Positions 33,634 through 41,814 of a stretch of 64,000 nt of DNA are shown here, piece after piece. Made by a program: the position numbers and the translations under genes. Positions within the stretch are counted from its first letter, which is position 1. Every line of letters starts with the position of its first letter. Source of the stretch: Planctomycetota bacterium (GTDB lineage Bacteria > Planctomycetota > UBA1135 > UBA2386); the NCBI GenBank assembly GCA_016795295.1, contig JAEUHP010000007.1, positions 20,315 to 84,314 on the forward strand, given 5' to 3'. The notes beneath the pieces were generated by a model that saw nothing but the letters and a program-made list of their open reading frames with translations, was not told the DNA's origin and searched no databases.

Positions 33634-34710
33634 TCAGCCCTTGGCCTTGGGTGCCTCGGGCACCGCGGGAGCCGCCGGGACCGGTGGCGCGACCTTCTCC
33701 AGCTTGGTGATCCGGCCGAGGGAGTTCCAGTCCATCACGTAGAGGTTGCCCGCCGCATCCGCACACACCGAGTGCGGCGACAAGAACTGCCCCGCGCGCC
33801 ACTGCGCTCGCGGCACGCCGTTCTGCGCGCGCAGCTTCGGGTCTTCGTTGTCGCCGAGCTGCAGCACCACTTGGTCGTCGGCCGAGAGGATCGAGATGCG
33901 CCCAGCCAAGTCGGCGACCACCAACCCACCGTCGCCGAGCGGCCAGACGTTGCACGGCCGGCGCAGGTCCTTCGCCATTTGCCGCACGAACACCCCCTCC
34001 ATGGTGAACCACTGCAGGCGGTGGTTCTCGCGGTCGCAGACCAGCAGCAGTGGTTCCTTGCCGCGCCCATCGAGCCACAGGCCGTGCGGCGTCTGGAACT
34101 TGCCCGGTTCGGTGCCCGGGCCGCCGAACGACTTCAGGTAGCGGCGTTCGGCATCGTAGACGTGCACCCACGACCGCCCGTAGCCGTCGGCGACGAAGAT
34201 CCGGCCGTCGGGCGCCACGGCCACCGCGGTGGGGTTGAACTGGTCTTCCCGCTCGTAGATGCCCGAGGCCTCCGGCCAACCCAGGGTCCACAACACGGCC
34301 CCTTCCAGGGTGGTCTTCACGACCTCGTGGCGGCGCGTGTGCGCGAGGTAGAGCACTTCCTTGCCACCATCGACCCGGTGGCACATGCCGTGCAGGCCGC
34401 CGCGGAACTCAGCGCCCCACGTGCGCAGCAAGGTCCCGTCCCGGCCGTAGACCACCACGGCGTGCTCGGTGTCGGTGTTCGCCAGCAGATTGCCCTGCTG
34501 GTCCACAACCATGCACCCGTGGGTGTTGCCCAGGTCCTTGCCGCCGGGCCCACGGCACCAATCGTCGACCCACCGGTAGGTGTGGGCGCCGCTGCCGAGC
34601 AGCACCGGCTTGGCCGGTGCTGGTGGGGTGACCGGGGCCGCTGGAGCGGCCGGGGTCGGTTGCTGGGTTTGCGGCAGACAGACGAGGACAGCCAAAGCAG
34701 CAGCGAGCAT
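33634..34710 (-). CDS. Exported NHL-repeat beta-propeller protein
   Basis: This 358-residue protein has GGAGG 6 bases before ATG 34710 and a short signal sequence ('MLAAALAVLVCLPQ') followed by a Pro/Ala linker. The rest is a six-bladed propeller of NHL type, with blade motifs such as 'HGCMVVDQQGNLLANTDTEH', 'TAVAVAPDGRIFVADGYG', 'PHGLWLDGRGKEPLLLVCDR' and 'PHSVCADAAGNLYVMDWN'. The C-terminus repeats the Pro/Ala linker composition. It is probably an extracytoplasmic binding protein. No catalytic residues are assigned. Confidence 0.85.
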   Translation of the reverse strand: MLAAALAVLVCLPQTQQPTPAAPAAPVTPPAPAKPVLLGSGAHTYRWVDDWCRGPGGKDLGNTHGCMVVDQQGNLLANTDTEHAVVVYGRDGTLLRTWGAEFRGGLHGMCHRVDGGKEVLYLAHTRRHEVVKTTLEGAVLWTLGWPEASGIYEREDQFNPTAVAVAPDGRIFVADGYGRSWVHVYDAERRYLKSFGGPGTEPGKFQTPHGLWLDGRGKEPLLLVCDRENHRLQWFTMEGVFVRQMAKDLRRPCNVWPLGDGGLVVADLAGRISILSADDQVVLQLGDNEDPKLRAQNGVPRAQWRAGQFLSPHSVCADAAGNLYVMDWNSLGRITKLEKVAPPVPAAPAVPEAPKAKG

Positions 34711-34780
34711 GGGAACCTCCGGGTGGTTGGTTTCTACCCGGGCAGCCGGCCCACCGCACGCCGCAAGACCAACCTCAGGC

Positions 34781-37663
34781 CTACCGGCCGAACGTGCACC
34801 AGATGCCATCCGTGGCCGAGAAGCCACGCGGCGCCAGCGCGTCGAGGGCGAAACCCTGCACCGCGAGCTGCACCCCCTGGGCCCAGCTGCCGGACGGCAC
34901 CGGCAAGCCGAAGCTCGCCGAGCCGGCGAACGTGCTGGTAGTGGCGGTCAATGCCTGGCTGCCGCCGAGCCGCAGTTCGCAGCCGGCCAACAGGGTGAGT
35001 CCAGGGGCCGTGGCCACGCCCAGCGCCACCGGCACCACACTCGGCGCGCCAGCCAGAGTGAAGCCGAAGGTTGCGTCCCCGAGGCGCGGTGCACCGCGGG
35101 CGGTGAGAATCGGCGCCGCCCCACGGCCAGCGCAACCAAAGCCAACGCTCTGCAGAGCGGCAGCCCCGGTCACCGGCACCGGCACCGACCACAGTTCGCG
35201 CCCGTGCACGCCATCGTCCGCCAGCATCAGAATGCGTGCGCCGGCGATGCCCAGGAGCTGTGGATTGGAGTTGCCCGAGCCCGGGTGGATGTCGGCGAGC
35301 AGGAACGTGCCAGCGCTGGTGCCATCGGTGACGTAGGGCTCATTGCCCACCGCTTCATCGCCCGCTGCCACCAACACCAGATCGCCAGCACCGAGCGGGA
35401 CCGCCTGGTCGACACCATCGAACCGGCCTGGAGCAAAATCCCGCACCAGGGTGAACTGGCCCAGGGCTCGATCCAGCTGCCACAGTTCGCGGCCGGTGGC
35501 CGGGGTGCTGGCGACCAGGAAGATCTCTCGGTCCGTCACCACCAAAGGACTCGGGCGCGAGTTGAACGGAGTCTCGACACTGGCCAAGGCCGGCAACACC
35601 CCAAGGCGCTGGGTGCCAGCCCGAGTGCCGTCGCTGGCGTAGAGTTCGCTGCCGACCAGCAGATAGACCGTACCGGCGCGCACCACGCTGTTGGCGGGCC
35701 AGATCTGCTGGCCCGGGGAAACCAGCAGGGACACCGTCCCGGCAACCGTGCCATCGGTGGCCCAGAGACCGCCGGGGGCGACCACCAGCCCGAGCCCGTT
35801 CCCCTGGTGCAGCACGCGGTTGACCGACACCGGCATCAGGGACTGCGGCGGTGCCACACCGTCACTGCCATAGACCTCGTCGTAGCCCAGCAGCACCAGC
35901 CGGTTCGCCGCAAAGGCGAAGTTGGAGAAGGGGAGCACCGACGAACCAGGCGGCACCACACGCACCGTGCTGGCTTGGGTGCCGTCGCTCCGGTGGAGAG
36001 CGCCTTGGGTGAGGAACCAGACTTCGCGATCGCGGACCCTGCAGGCCACTTCCGAACTGGCGGGTGTGGGAGTCAGCAAGGGCTGGGTGCCGGCCAGCGT
36101 GCCATCGCTGACCGCGGCGCGATTGCGACTGACGAAGGCGAACCGATCGCCGTAACGGGCGATGGCGCCATTGGGCGAGGCGAACTCGCTCGCAGCGCCT
36201 GGGGTGAGTTCGAGCCACTGGGTGCCGGCCGTGGTGCCGTCCGTGCTCACCAGTTCGTTGCCGCTGCCGAGCCGCGACGCCGAAAACAGCAAGCGCTCCC
36301 CGGCCACGGCCACCGTGTTTGGCCCTGTGAGCAGCAAGCCGCTGTTCGCCACGGCCAGATCGATGGGTTGCGGCGCGGCGCCGTTGGCCGGAGCGACCCA
36401 GAGTTCGTCGCCGAGTGAGTCGATGCCGGTGAACAACACGCCCCCCGCGAACGGCAGGAAGCCGCTGATCGGCGACACTGCGGCGAAGCCGCTCGGGGCG
36501 TCATTCGGGATGGGCCCGACGTCCGTCCTCTGATGCCCTGGATCGATCCGCAGCAAGCGGCGCCCGGTTGGCAGCAGCACACGCAACCACAGCGCCTGGG
36601 GCGTGGCTTGCAGGTGCTCGGGGTGCGAACCCGCTTGGCCGGGCATCAGGTCGGCGACCTGGGCGGTGCCCGCGGCCGTGCCATCGGTCGACCACAATTC
36701 GTAGCCCGCCGCAGACGCGGCACGGAAGTAGAAGCGGCCGCCGAACTCGATCAGGTTGCGCACGTCGGCGCACGGCAGTGCGAACCGTTGCGTGCCAGCC
36801 TGGGTCAGGTCGCTCTCGAACAGGCCGCCGTCGTAGTCGAACAGCAGCCGGCCCTGGCGTTCGAACAGTCGTTCGCTGGCAAGGGTCACGATCGACGGCA
36901 GCAGTGCATGCCGCGTGATCGAGATCCCGTCGGTCGAAGACACCGAACCAGCGCGGGTGATGGCTCGCTCGATGAAGAAGATCCGGCCGTTCCAGGCCAG
37001 GAAACCACCCGGCCGTGCGTTCGACTGCAGGACGCCGATTCGTTGCGAACCCAGAACCGTGCCATCCGTCCGCCACAATTCGAAGGTCGAGTTCGAGCCA
37101 GGGATCAGGCACGACCCATACGCCACCCCGCCCACCAGCAACCCCAATTGGAAACTCAACATGCCCGGCAGCGGCACGGTGCCACCGGCGGTCAGATCAC
37201 TGCCGTAGAGCTGCTCCATCGAGTCGAGCAGGACCCGCCCAGTGCCCAGATCCACCACCGAACGCAGCGTCTGCGGGATGCCCAGCGCAGGCACTTCCAG
37301 GGTGCCGGACACGGTGCCGTCGGTGCGGTACAGCCGCGTGGTAGTCGACACGGTGGTCGAGAACAGAGCCCCGCCTGGAATGCGACCGAGCATGGTCGGC
37401 GAGGAACTGGCAGCGCCGCGCACTAGGTCCCGCAAGCGGAACGTCCCGGCAGCCGTGCCATCGGTTCGCCACGGTTCCCGCCCGGCATCGGGGGTGGTGG
37501 CAGCGAATACCACGCAGCTGCCGATGTCGACGAGCCCGCGCGGGCCCGACGAAACCACGGCAGCCCCGGTGGCCAGATCGGCGACCAGTTGCTGGGCGGG
37601 CAAGAACGTGAAGCTGGAGGAGAGAACCACACCTGCCGAGAGCAGGCTGCGCATGACGGACAT
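34781..37663 (-). CDS. Large secreted protein of 'ELWxTDGTxxGT' repeats
   Basis: This 960-residue protein starts at ATG 37663 with a signal peptide ending near 'FLPAQ'. At least eleven repeats of about 45-75 residues carry the core W/Y-x-(T/S)-DGT-x-x-GT, for example 'EPWRTDGTAAGTFRLRDL', 'ELWSTDGTAAGTAQVADL', 'GLWATDGTVAGTVSLL' and 'EPYVTDGTSAGTFLLADI', each followed by beta strands. They probably form beta-propellers, which in this family sit on the cell surface. The last about 110 residues are a separate Gly-rich beta domain starting 'GFGCAGRGAAP' and ending '...DGIWCTFGR'. Similar tails are found on the carboxypeptidase at 57.8 kb and on a gene fragment at 60.3 kb. The ligand is unknown. 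Confidence 0.88.
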   Translation of the reverse strand: MSVMRSLLSAGVVLSSSFTFLPAQQLVADLATGAAVVSSGPRGLVDIGSCVVFAATTPDAGREPWRTDGTAAGTFRLRDLVRGAASSSPTMLGRIPGGALFSTTVSTTTRLYRTDGTVSGTLEVPALGIPQTLRSVVDLGTGRVLLDSMEQLYGSDLTAGGTVPLPGMLSFQLGLLVGGVAYGSCLIPGSNSTFELWRTDGTVLGSQRIGVLQSNARPGGFLAWNGRIFFIERAITRAGSVSSTDGISITRHALLPSIVTLASERLFERQGRLLFDYDGGLFESDLTQAGTQRFALPCADVRNLIEFGGRFYFRAASAAGYELWSTDGTAAGTAQVADLMPGQAGSHPEHLQATPQALWLRVLLPTGRRLLRIDPGHQRTDVGPIPNDAPSGFAAVSPISGFLPFAGGVLFTGIDSLGDELWVAPANGAAPQPIDLAVANSGLLLTGPNTVAVAGERLLFSASRLGSGNELVSTDGTTAGTQWLELTPGAASEFASPNGAIARYGDRFAFVSRNRAAVSDGTLAGTQPLLTPTPASSEVACRVRDREVWFLTQGALHRSDGTQASTVRVVPPGSSVLPFSNFAFAANRLVLLGYDEVYGSDGVAPPQSLMPVSVNRVLHQGNGLGLVVAPGGLWATDGTVAGTVSLLVSPGQQIWPANSVVRAGTVYLLVGSELYASDGTRAGTQRLGVLPALASVETPFNSRPSPLVVTDREIFLVASTPATGRELWQLDRALGQFTLVRDFAPGRFDGVDQAVPLGAGDLVLVAAGDEAVGNEPYVTDGTSAGTFLLADIHPGSGNSNPQLLGIAGARILMLADDGVHGRELWSVPVPVTGAAALQSVGFGCAGRGAAPILTARGAPRLGDATFGFTLAGAPSVVPVALGVATAPGLTLLAGCELRLGGSQALTATTSTFAGSASFGLPVPSGSWAQGVQLAVQGFALDALAPRGFSATDGIWCTFGR

Positions 37664-37883
37664 GTTCGGCTCCGCGTGTAACCGCTGGATGGGCGGACGG
37701 AGCGTGGGAGAGGCGTCCGGACCATAGCCGCCCACCGGCCCGCAGTAACACCCCAAACCGGACCCAGGGGATGCTGCTGCGACCAAACTGGTGCAGGTCG
37801 CCACCCACCGGGCCCATGCCGCCGCCACTACGCTGCCGGCTTCCCAGTCGCCCTCAAGCCTCAGTCGCCCCCAAGCCCACGGA

Positions 37884-38762
37884 ATGGCCATGCACCGAGC
37901 TCGCTCGTGGTTCGTGACTGCCGCCCTCGCATCGGCCCTGGCATCGGCCCTGCCGAGCCAAGGCCCCGGCGGTGGCCGCAATCGTCGCCCGGAAGAGATC
38001 ACCAACCGCACCGGCGCGTTCTTCGCCGACGTCGCCGGCCCGGCGGTGGATGGCGACAAGGTCGCCGAACTCGCCACCGTCGAACTGGTGCGCAACGCCA
38101 CAGCCGCCAACCAGCCGAGTGTGCTCTACCTGGTCGATCTCGGCGACGACCAGGAAGTGCGCGACGGCTTCGACCAAGTGTTGTTCGGCGGCGACGAACT
38201 CGGCATCGAACTGCGCGCCTTCCACGCTGGCCGCATCGACCTGGGCAAGATCCCGGCCCTGAAGGCCAGATACGCCAAGCAAGCACCGCTGTTCGTGGTG
38301 TTCGACGACAAGGGCAAGGCCAGCGAACTGTCGATGTCCGGCTACAAGCCGCAGCCGAGCGCGCTCGGCAAGCTGCTGGAGAAGCAGGCAGGCACCACGG
38401 TGAAGCCGTCCTTGTCGACGTTCGCCAAGAGCTACGGCGATCTGGTGCGCGACCTCGAACAGATCCTGCAGAAGAAGCGCCAGGTGCAGCAGAAGCAGGC
38501 GCGGGCCGGCAACGACGCGGGCAAAAAGCTCGATGCGGACCGGGAGCTCAAGGCCGTGGCGGCCGAAGAGCAGAAGTTGCTCGACAAGGAGCGTGAACTG
38601 CTCGGCAAGGTACGGTTGCCCGACCGTCCCGCCGGGGCGCAACGGCTCGGCGCGCCGAACTGGGGTGGTCCCGGTGGCGGTGGTCCTGGGGGCACTGGCC
38701 GCGGCGGCACCGGCCAAGGCAACGGCAACGGCGGCGGCGCCTCCGGGCGCAGCGGCGGCTGA
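37884..38762 (+). CDS. Exported thioredoxin-fold-like protein with coiled coil and Gly-rich tail
   Basis: The protein has 292 residues from ATG 37884; an ATG at 37890 is equally possible. A signal peptide ('SWFVTAALASALASALPS') is followed by residues about 40-165 with a thioredoxin-like strand pattern ('SVLYLVDLGDDQEV', 'APLFVVFDDKGK') but no CxxC. A coiled coil follows ('DLEQILQKKRQVQQKQ'). The protein closes with a tail of GGPGGGG-type repeats. The next gene, convergent, encodes another CxxC-less thioredoxin-like protein. A structural or binding role outside the cytoplasm seems likely. Confidence 0.68.
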   Translation: MAMHRARSWFVTAALASALASALPSQGPGGGRNRRPEEITNRTGAFFADVAGPAVDGDKVAELATVELVRNATAANQPSVLYLVDLGDDQEVRDGFDQVLFGGDELGIELRAFHAGRIDLGKIPALKARYAKQAPLFVVFDDKGKASELSMSGYKPQPSALGKLLEKQAGTTVKPSLSTFAKSYGDLVRDLEQILQKKRQVQQKQARAGNDAGKKLDADRELKAVAAEEQKLLDKERELLGKVRLPDRPAGAQRLGAPNWGGPGGGGPGGTGRGGTGQGNGNGGGASGRSGG

Positions 38763-38773
38763 GGCCCGGGCAC

Positions 38774-38795
38774 CGACCGGGCCGAAGCCCGGTCG
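38774..38795. terminator. Bidirectional hairpin terminator
   Basis: There is a perfect 9-bp stem, CGACCGGGC (38774-38782) with GCCCGGTCG (38787-38795), closed by the stable tetraloop CGAA. It lies in the 59 bases between two convergent genes and can serve both. Confidence 0.65.
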
Positions 38796-38821
38796 CGCCC
38801 CGCGTGCCGCGCGCCCCAACT

Positions 38822-39760
38822 TCAGTGCGTGTGGCCGTGCTGCGGGTCGCGTAGGTGGGACAGTGTGTGTGCCGCCCCCGCCTCGAACGTGGTGCCGGTG
38901 CCTTCGGCGGCCAGTGCTTCGAGCAGCGGCACCGCCCGTCGATCGTCGCCCTGCTCGTGCAGCGCCTTGCCGAGGTAGAGCAACGCGCGCTGCCGGTCGG
39001 GGAACTGCCCGCCTTGCTGCAGTGCGCGCTCGAACGCGGCCACCGCCTCGGCATGCCGCCGCTGCTTGAACCGCACATAGCCCTCGGTCACCAGAGTTGC
39101 GGGAGTCACCGGAGCCCCCTGCAACCAGCGCTGCGCCGCCACCACGTTGCCGTCGAGTGCGTGCAGCCGCGCCAGCAAGTGGCGCGCCGCCAGCTCACCG
39201 GCCAGCGCCGCGTCGAGCAGCAGCGGCTCGCTCTGCCGCCGGCAGCCCAGTTCGAGCAAGAGGCCCCCCAGCGCCAACGACTCCTGCGCACTGGCGCCCG
39301 GCGCGGCGGCGGCGGCACGCGCGGTCGCGAGCGCAGCACGGCTCGCGGCGCAGCGGCGCAGCAACGCCGCGAGTTCCGGCGGATCCTGGGGCCCCGGCCG
39401 CACGGCATAGACCTGCCCCTCGGCATCGAGCACGGCGATGCCCATGCCCTCGCTGCCGCCGAGCCACTCGCCGTAGAGCCGGCGGTGCGCGACACCGTCG
39501 GCGACCACCGCCGCGAAGCCGCCGGCCGCGAGCGCCTGGCCGACCACCGGCTCTTGCAGCGAACGCTCCATGCGGTCGCTGGCCTCACGGCCGCGCAAGG
39601 CGAAGTAGACCACCAGATCCTGCCGGTGCGCGCGCGCCGCCGCGAGTGCCGACCGCAGGTCGGCCTGCCACTCGGGCGCCGCGGCACAGCCGCTGGCGAG
39701 CAGCGCCAGGGCCACCGCGGCAGCACGGCGCCCGCCCGCTGCGCGGCCAGACCCCCTCAC
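38822..39760 (-). CDS. Lipoprotein with thioredoxin-like and TPR regions
   Basis: The protein has 312 residues from a GTG at 39760 that overlaps the upstream stop in GTGA; an ATG at 39775 is an alternative with a 19-base overlap. The lipobox 'LLASGC' near residue 25 predicts a lipid-anchored protein. Residues about 35-130 look like a thioredoxin fold ('QDLVVYFALRGREASDRM', 'MGIAVLDAEGQVYAV') without CxxC. Residues about 150-290 are TPR-like helices ('EGYVRFKQRRHAEAVAAFER', 'ALLYLGKALHEQGDDRRA'). The C-terminus is His-rich ('PQHGHTH'). It is coupled to the M49 peptidase gene. The function is unknown. Confidence 0.7.
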   Translation of the reverse strand: MRGSGRAAGGRRAAAVALALLASGCAAAPEWQADLRSALAAARAHRQDLVVYFALRGREASDRMERSLQEPVVGQALAAGGFAAVVADGVAHRRLYGEWLGGSEGMGIAVLDAEGQVYAVRPGPQDPPELAALLRRCAASRAALATARAAAAAPGASAQESLALGGLLLELGCRRQSEPLLLDAALAGELAARHLLARLHALDGNVVAAQRWLQGAPVTPATLVTEGYVRFKQRRHAEAVAAFERALQQGGQFPDRQRALLYLGKALHEQGDDRRAVPLLEALAAEGTGTTFEAGAAHTLSHLRDPQHGHTH

Positions 39761-41814
39761 CGCCGCCCGCTCCAACGCAGCATCTGCGCCGCCAGGTCGT
39801 TGGGATACTCGACCACCACGTCGACCACCTTGCCGCCGGCCCCGCGCACGAGCCGCAACTCCGGCTGCACGAAGCCGGTCACCGACGGCAGGCCGAGCCC
39901 TTCGAGGCGCTGCAGGACCTCCTGGTGCAGCTGCGGATCGACCTTGGTGCCGTAGGTCTCGACCAGGGCCTTGCCACCGGCGAAATCCCCTTCGGCCTTG
40001 ATGCGCATCACTTCCGCCAGCAAGCGCCCACAGCCGGCGCGGAACGCCTCGGCGCTGGTGACCACGTAGTAGGTCTTGCCCTCGCGCCGTTCGACCTGCA
40101 CGCCGCCGTCGTTGGCCAACAGCCAGTGCACGACCAGCTGCCGATTGCGCATGTGGTCCTCTTCGAGGCGGCCGCCCTTCGGCACGCGGCGCAACTGCAC
40201 CAAGGCGTTGCGCGCGTAGGACTCGTACTTGGCCAGCACCGCGTCGGCGTCGGGCACCAGGCCCAGCTCGCGCAGTTTCGCGTCCGCGAGCCAGTACAAG
40301 CCCACCAGGTCGGCGCGCGCCTCTTCGAGGGTGCTGTAGTAGAGCCCGAGCCGTTGCGCCGGATTCTCGATCTCGGGCGCCACCTGGCCCGAGGCGTGCC
40401 CGACCACTTCGTGCAGGTTGGTGTGCACGTCGTCCATCGCCGCGGCGTGGCGGCGCGCTCGCTCGGCCTCTGCGGCGCTGGCGGCGAACTCGCCGACACT
40501 GCCGACGCCACTGGTGTGGTTGTAGGCGGCGACCACGTTGGCGAGATTCACCGACTTGCTGCCGTACTGCTGGCGCACGTCGGCTTCGTTGGGCAAGTTG
40601 ATGCCGACCGGAGTGATCGGCCCACTGTCACCGGTCTCGGTGACCACTTCGATGGCCCGGGCGGCGATGCCGACCACGTTCGGCTTCTTCCAGCGTTCGT
40701 CCCACGGCATGCGCGCTTCGAACCAACCCGCTTCGGCGGCCAACGCGGCGATGCTCCGGGTCTTCTCGGCATCGCGGTAGCTGACGATGCCCTCCCACGA
40801 GCCCTTGATGCCCCTAGGATCCAGGTAGACCTCGACGAAACCGAGCGTGAAGTCGACCACCGAATCGCGGTCCTGCACCCAGGCGATGTTGAACTCGCGC
40901 CAATCGCGCAAGTCCCCGGTCTGGTGGTAGCGGATCAAGCGGCGCAACGCTTCCTGGGTCGGCAACGGCGCATAGGGCAGGGCCGCGCGCAGGTGCTCGT
41001 TGATCTTGGCCAGCGGCTCGGCATAGCGGCCCGGCGGGACCACGCGGCCGTCGCCACAGCGGTACACCTGCTCGACCAGTTTGCCGTCCTGCTTGACCAG
41101 CCGGGAGTTGAGCCCGTGGCGTTCGACGAACCCCGCCAGATCGGCACTGGCGACGCCGACGTAGAGGTTGTTGCAGCTCGCGCGCAGGGGGTCGTTGCCG
41201 TCCTCGGTGCTCTTGTCGGTGACGGACCGGAACGTCGCCGGATCGGTGAGCACCGCGAACACCTCGCGCAGGTCGTGCAGCGGCGCCAATTCGCGCAGCG
41301 ACAACCGGTGCCCGGCCGCCTCGGCTTTGGCACAGGCGGCCGCGAACTGCTCCCAGGTGAGGCCCAGCAGCTGCTTCTGCGTCGAGTGGTAGTCGTGGAT
41401 GCCCGAATGCACCCAGAACAACTTGGTGTAGCGCTCGACCTCGGCGGCCACCGCCGGCTCGAGCTGGTCTTTGACCAGGTAGAGCGACTCGAGCACCCAG
41501 CGCAGCGGCAGGTTGTAGGCGAACCGCTGGTCCAGGTAGATGTCGCGGCCGGCTGTGGCCGCCTGCACGAGGTGGTAGGCGAGCAGCTTGTCGCGCAGCG
41601 ACAGCGCGGCGAACCCGTCGGCGTGCAGCTGCACCACCGCGGTGTGGCCGATGCGTTCGAGTTCGTGGCGACGCTCGCCGATGGTCACGTCGTCGAGGGT
41701 CACGACCGCCCCCTCGGCCTCGGGCGCAGCCGGGCTCGGCGCAGCACCACAGGCGGCGAGCCAGAGGCAGTACAGGCTCGCAGCAGTGCGCGGCGGGAAG
41801 TTCTTCAGGTTCAT
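39757..41814 (-). CDS. M49-family dipeptidyl-peptidase III-like zinc peptidase, lipoprotein
   Basis: This 685-residue protein starts at ATG 41814, overlapping the S9 peptidase stop in ATGA. 'YCLWLAACGAAP' is a lipobox, so it is exported and lipid-anchored. The zinc site is HEVVGH (about 468-473), the six-residue HExxGH version typical of M49 enzymes, and 'EEARADLVGLYWLAD' supplies the third ligand. 'NNLYVGVASADLAGFVE' is near the N-terminal lobe. The family cleaves dipeptides from peptide N-termini. Its pairing with an S9 peptidase suggests joint breakdown of peptides in the periplasm. Confidence 0.9.
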   Translation of the reverse strand: MNLKNFPPRTAASLYCLWLAACGAAPSPAAPEAEGAVVTLDDVTIGERRHELERIGHTAVVQLHADGFAALSLRDKLLAYHLVQAATAGRDIYLDQRFAYNLPLRWVLESLYLVKDQLEPAVAAEVERYTKLFWVHSGIHDYHSTQKQLLGLTWEQFAAACAKAEAAGHRLSLRELAPLHDLREVFAVLTDPATFRSVTDKSTEDGNDPLRASCNNLYVGVASADLAGFVERHGLNSRLVKQDGKLVEQVYRCGDGRVVPPGRYAEPLAKINEHLRAALPYAPLPTQEALRRLIRYHQTGDLRDWREFNIAWVQDRDSVVDFTLGFVEVYLDPRGIKGSWEGIVSYRDAEKTRSIAALAAEAGWFEARMPWDERWKKPNVVGIAARAIEVVTETGDSGPITPVGINLPNEADVRQQYGSKSVNLANVVAAYNHTSGVGSVGEFAASAAEAERARRHAAAMDDVHTNLHEVVGHASGQVAPEIENPAQRLGLYYSTLEEARADLVGLYWLADAKLRELGLVPDADAVLAKYESYARNALVQLRRVPKGGRLEEDHMRNRQLVVHWLLANDGGVQVERREGKTYYVVTSAEAFRAGCGRLLAEVMRIKAEGDFAGGKALVETYGTKVDPQLHQEVLQRLEGLGLPSVTGFVQPELRLVRGAGGKVVDVVVEYPNDLAAQMLRWSGRR

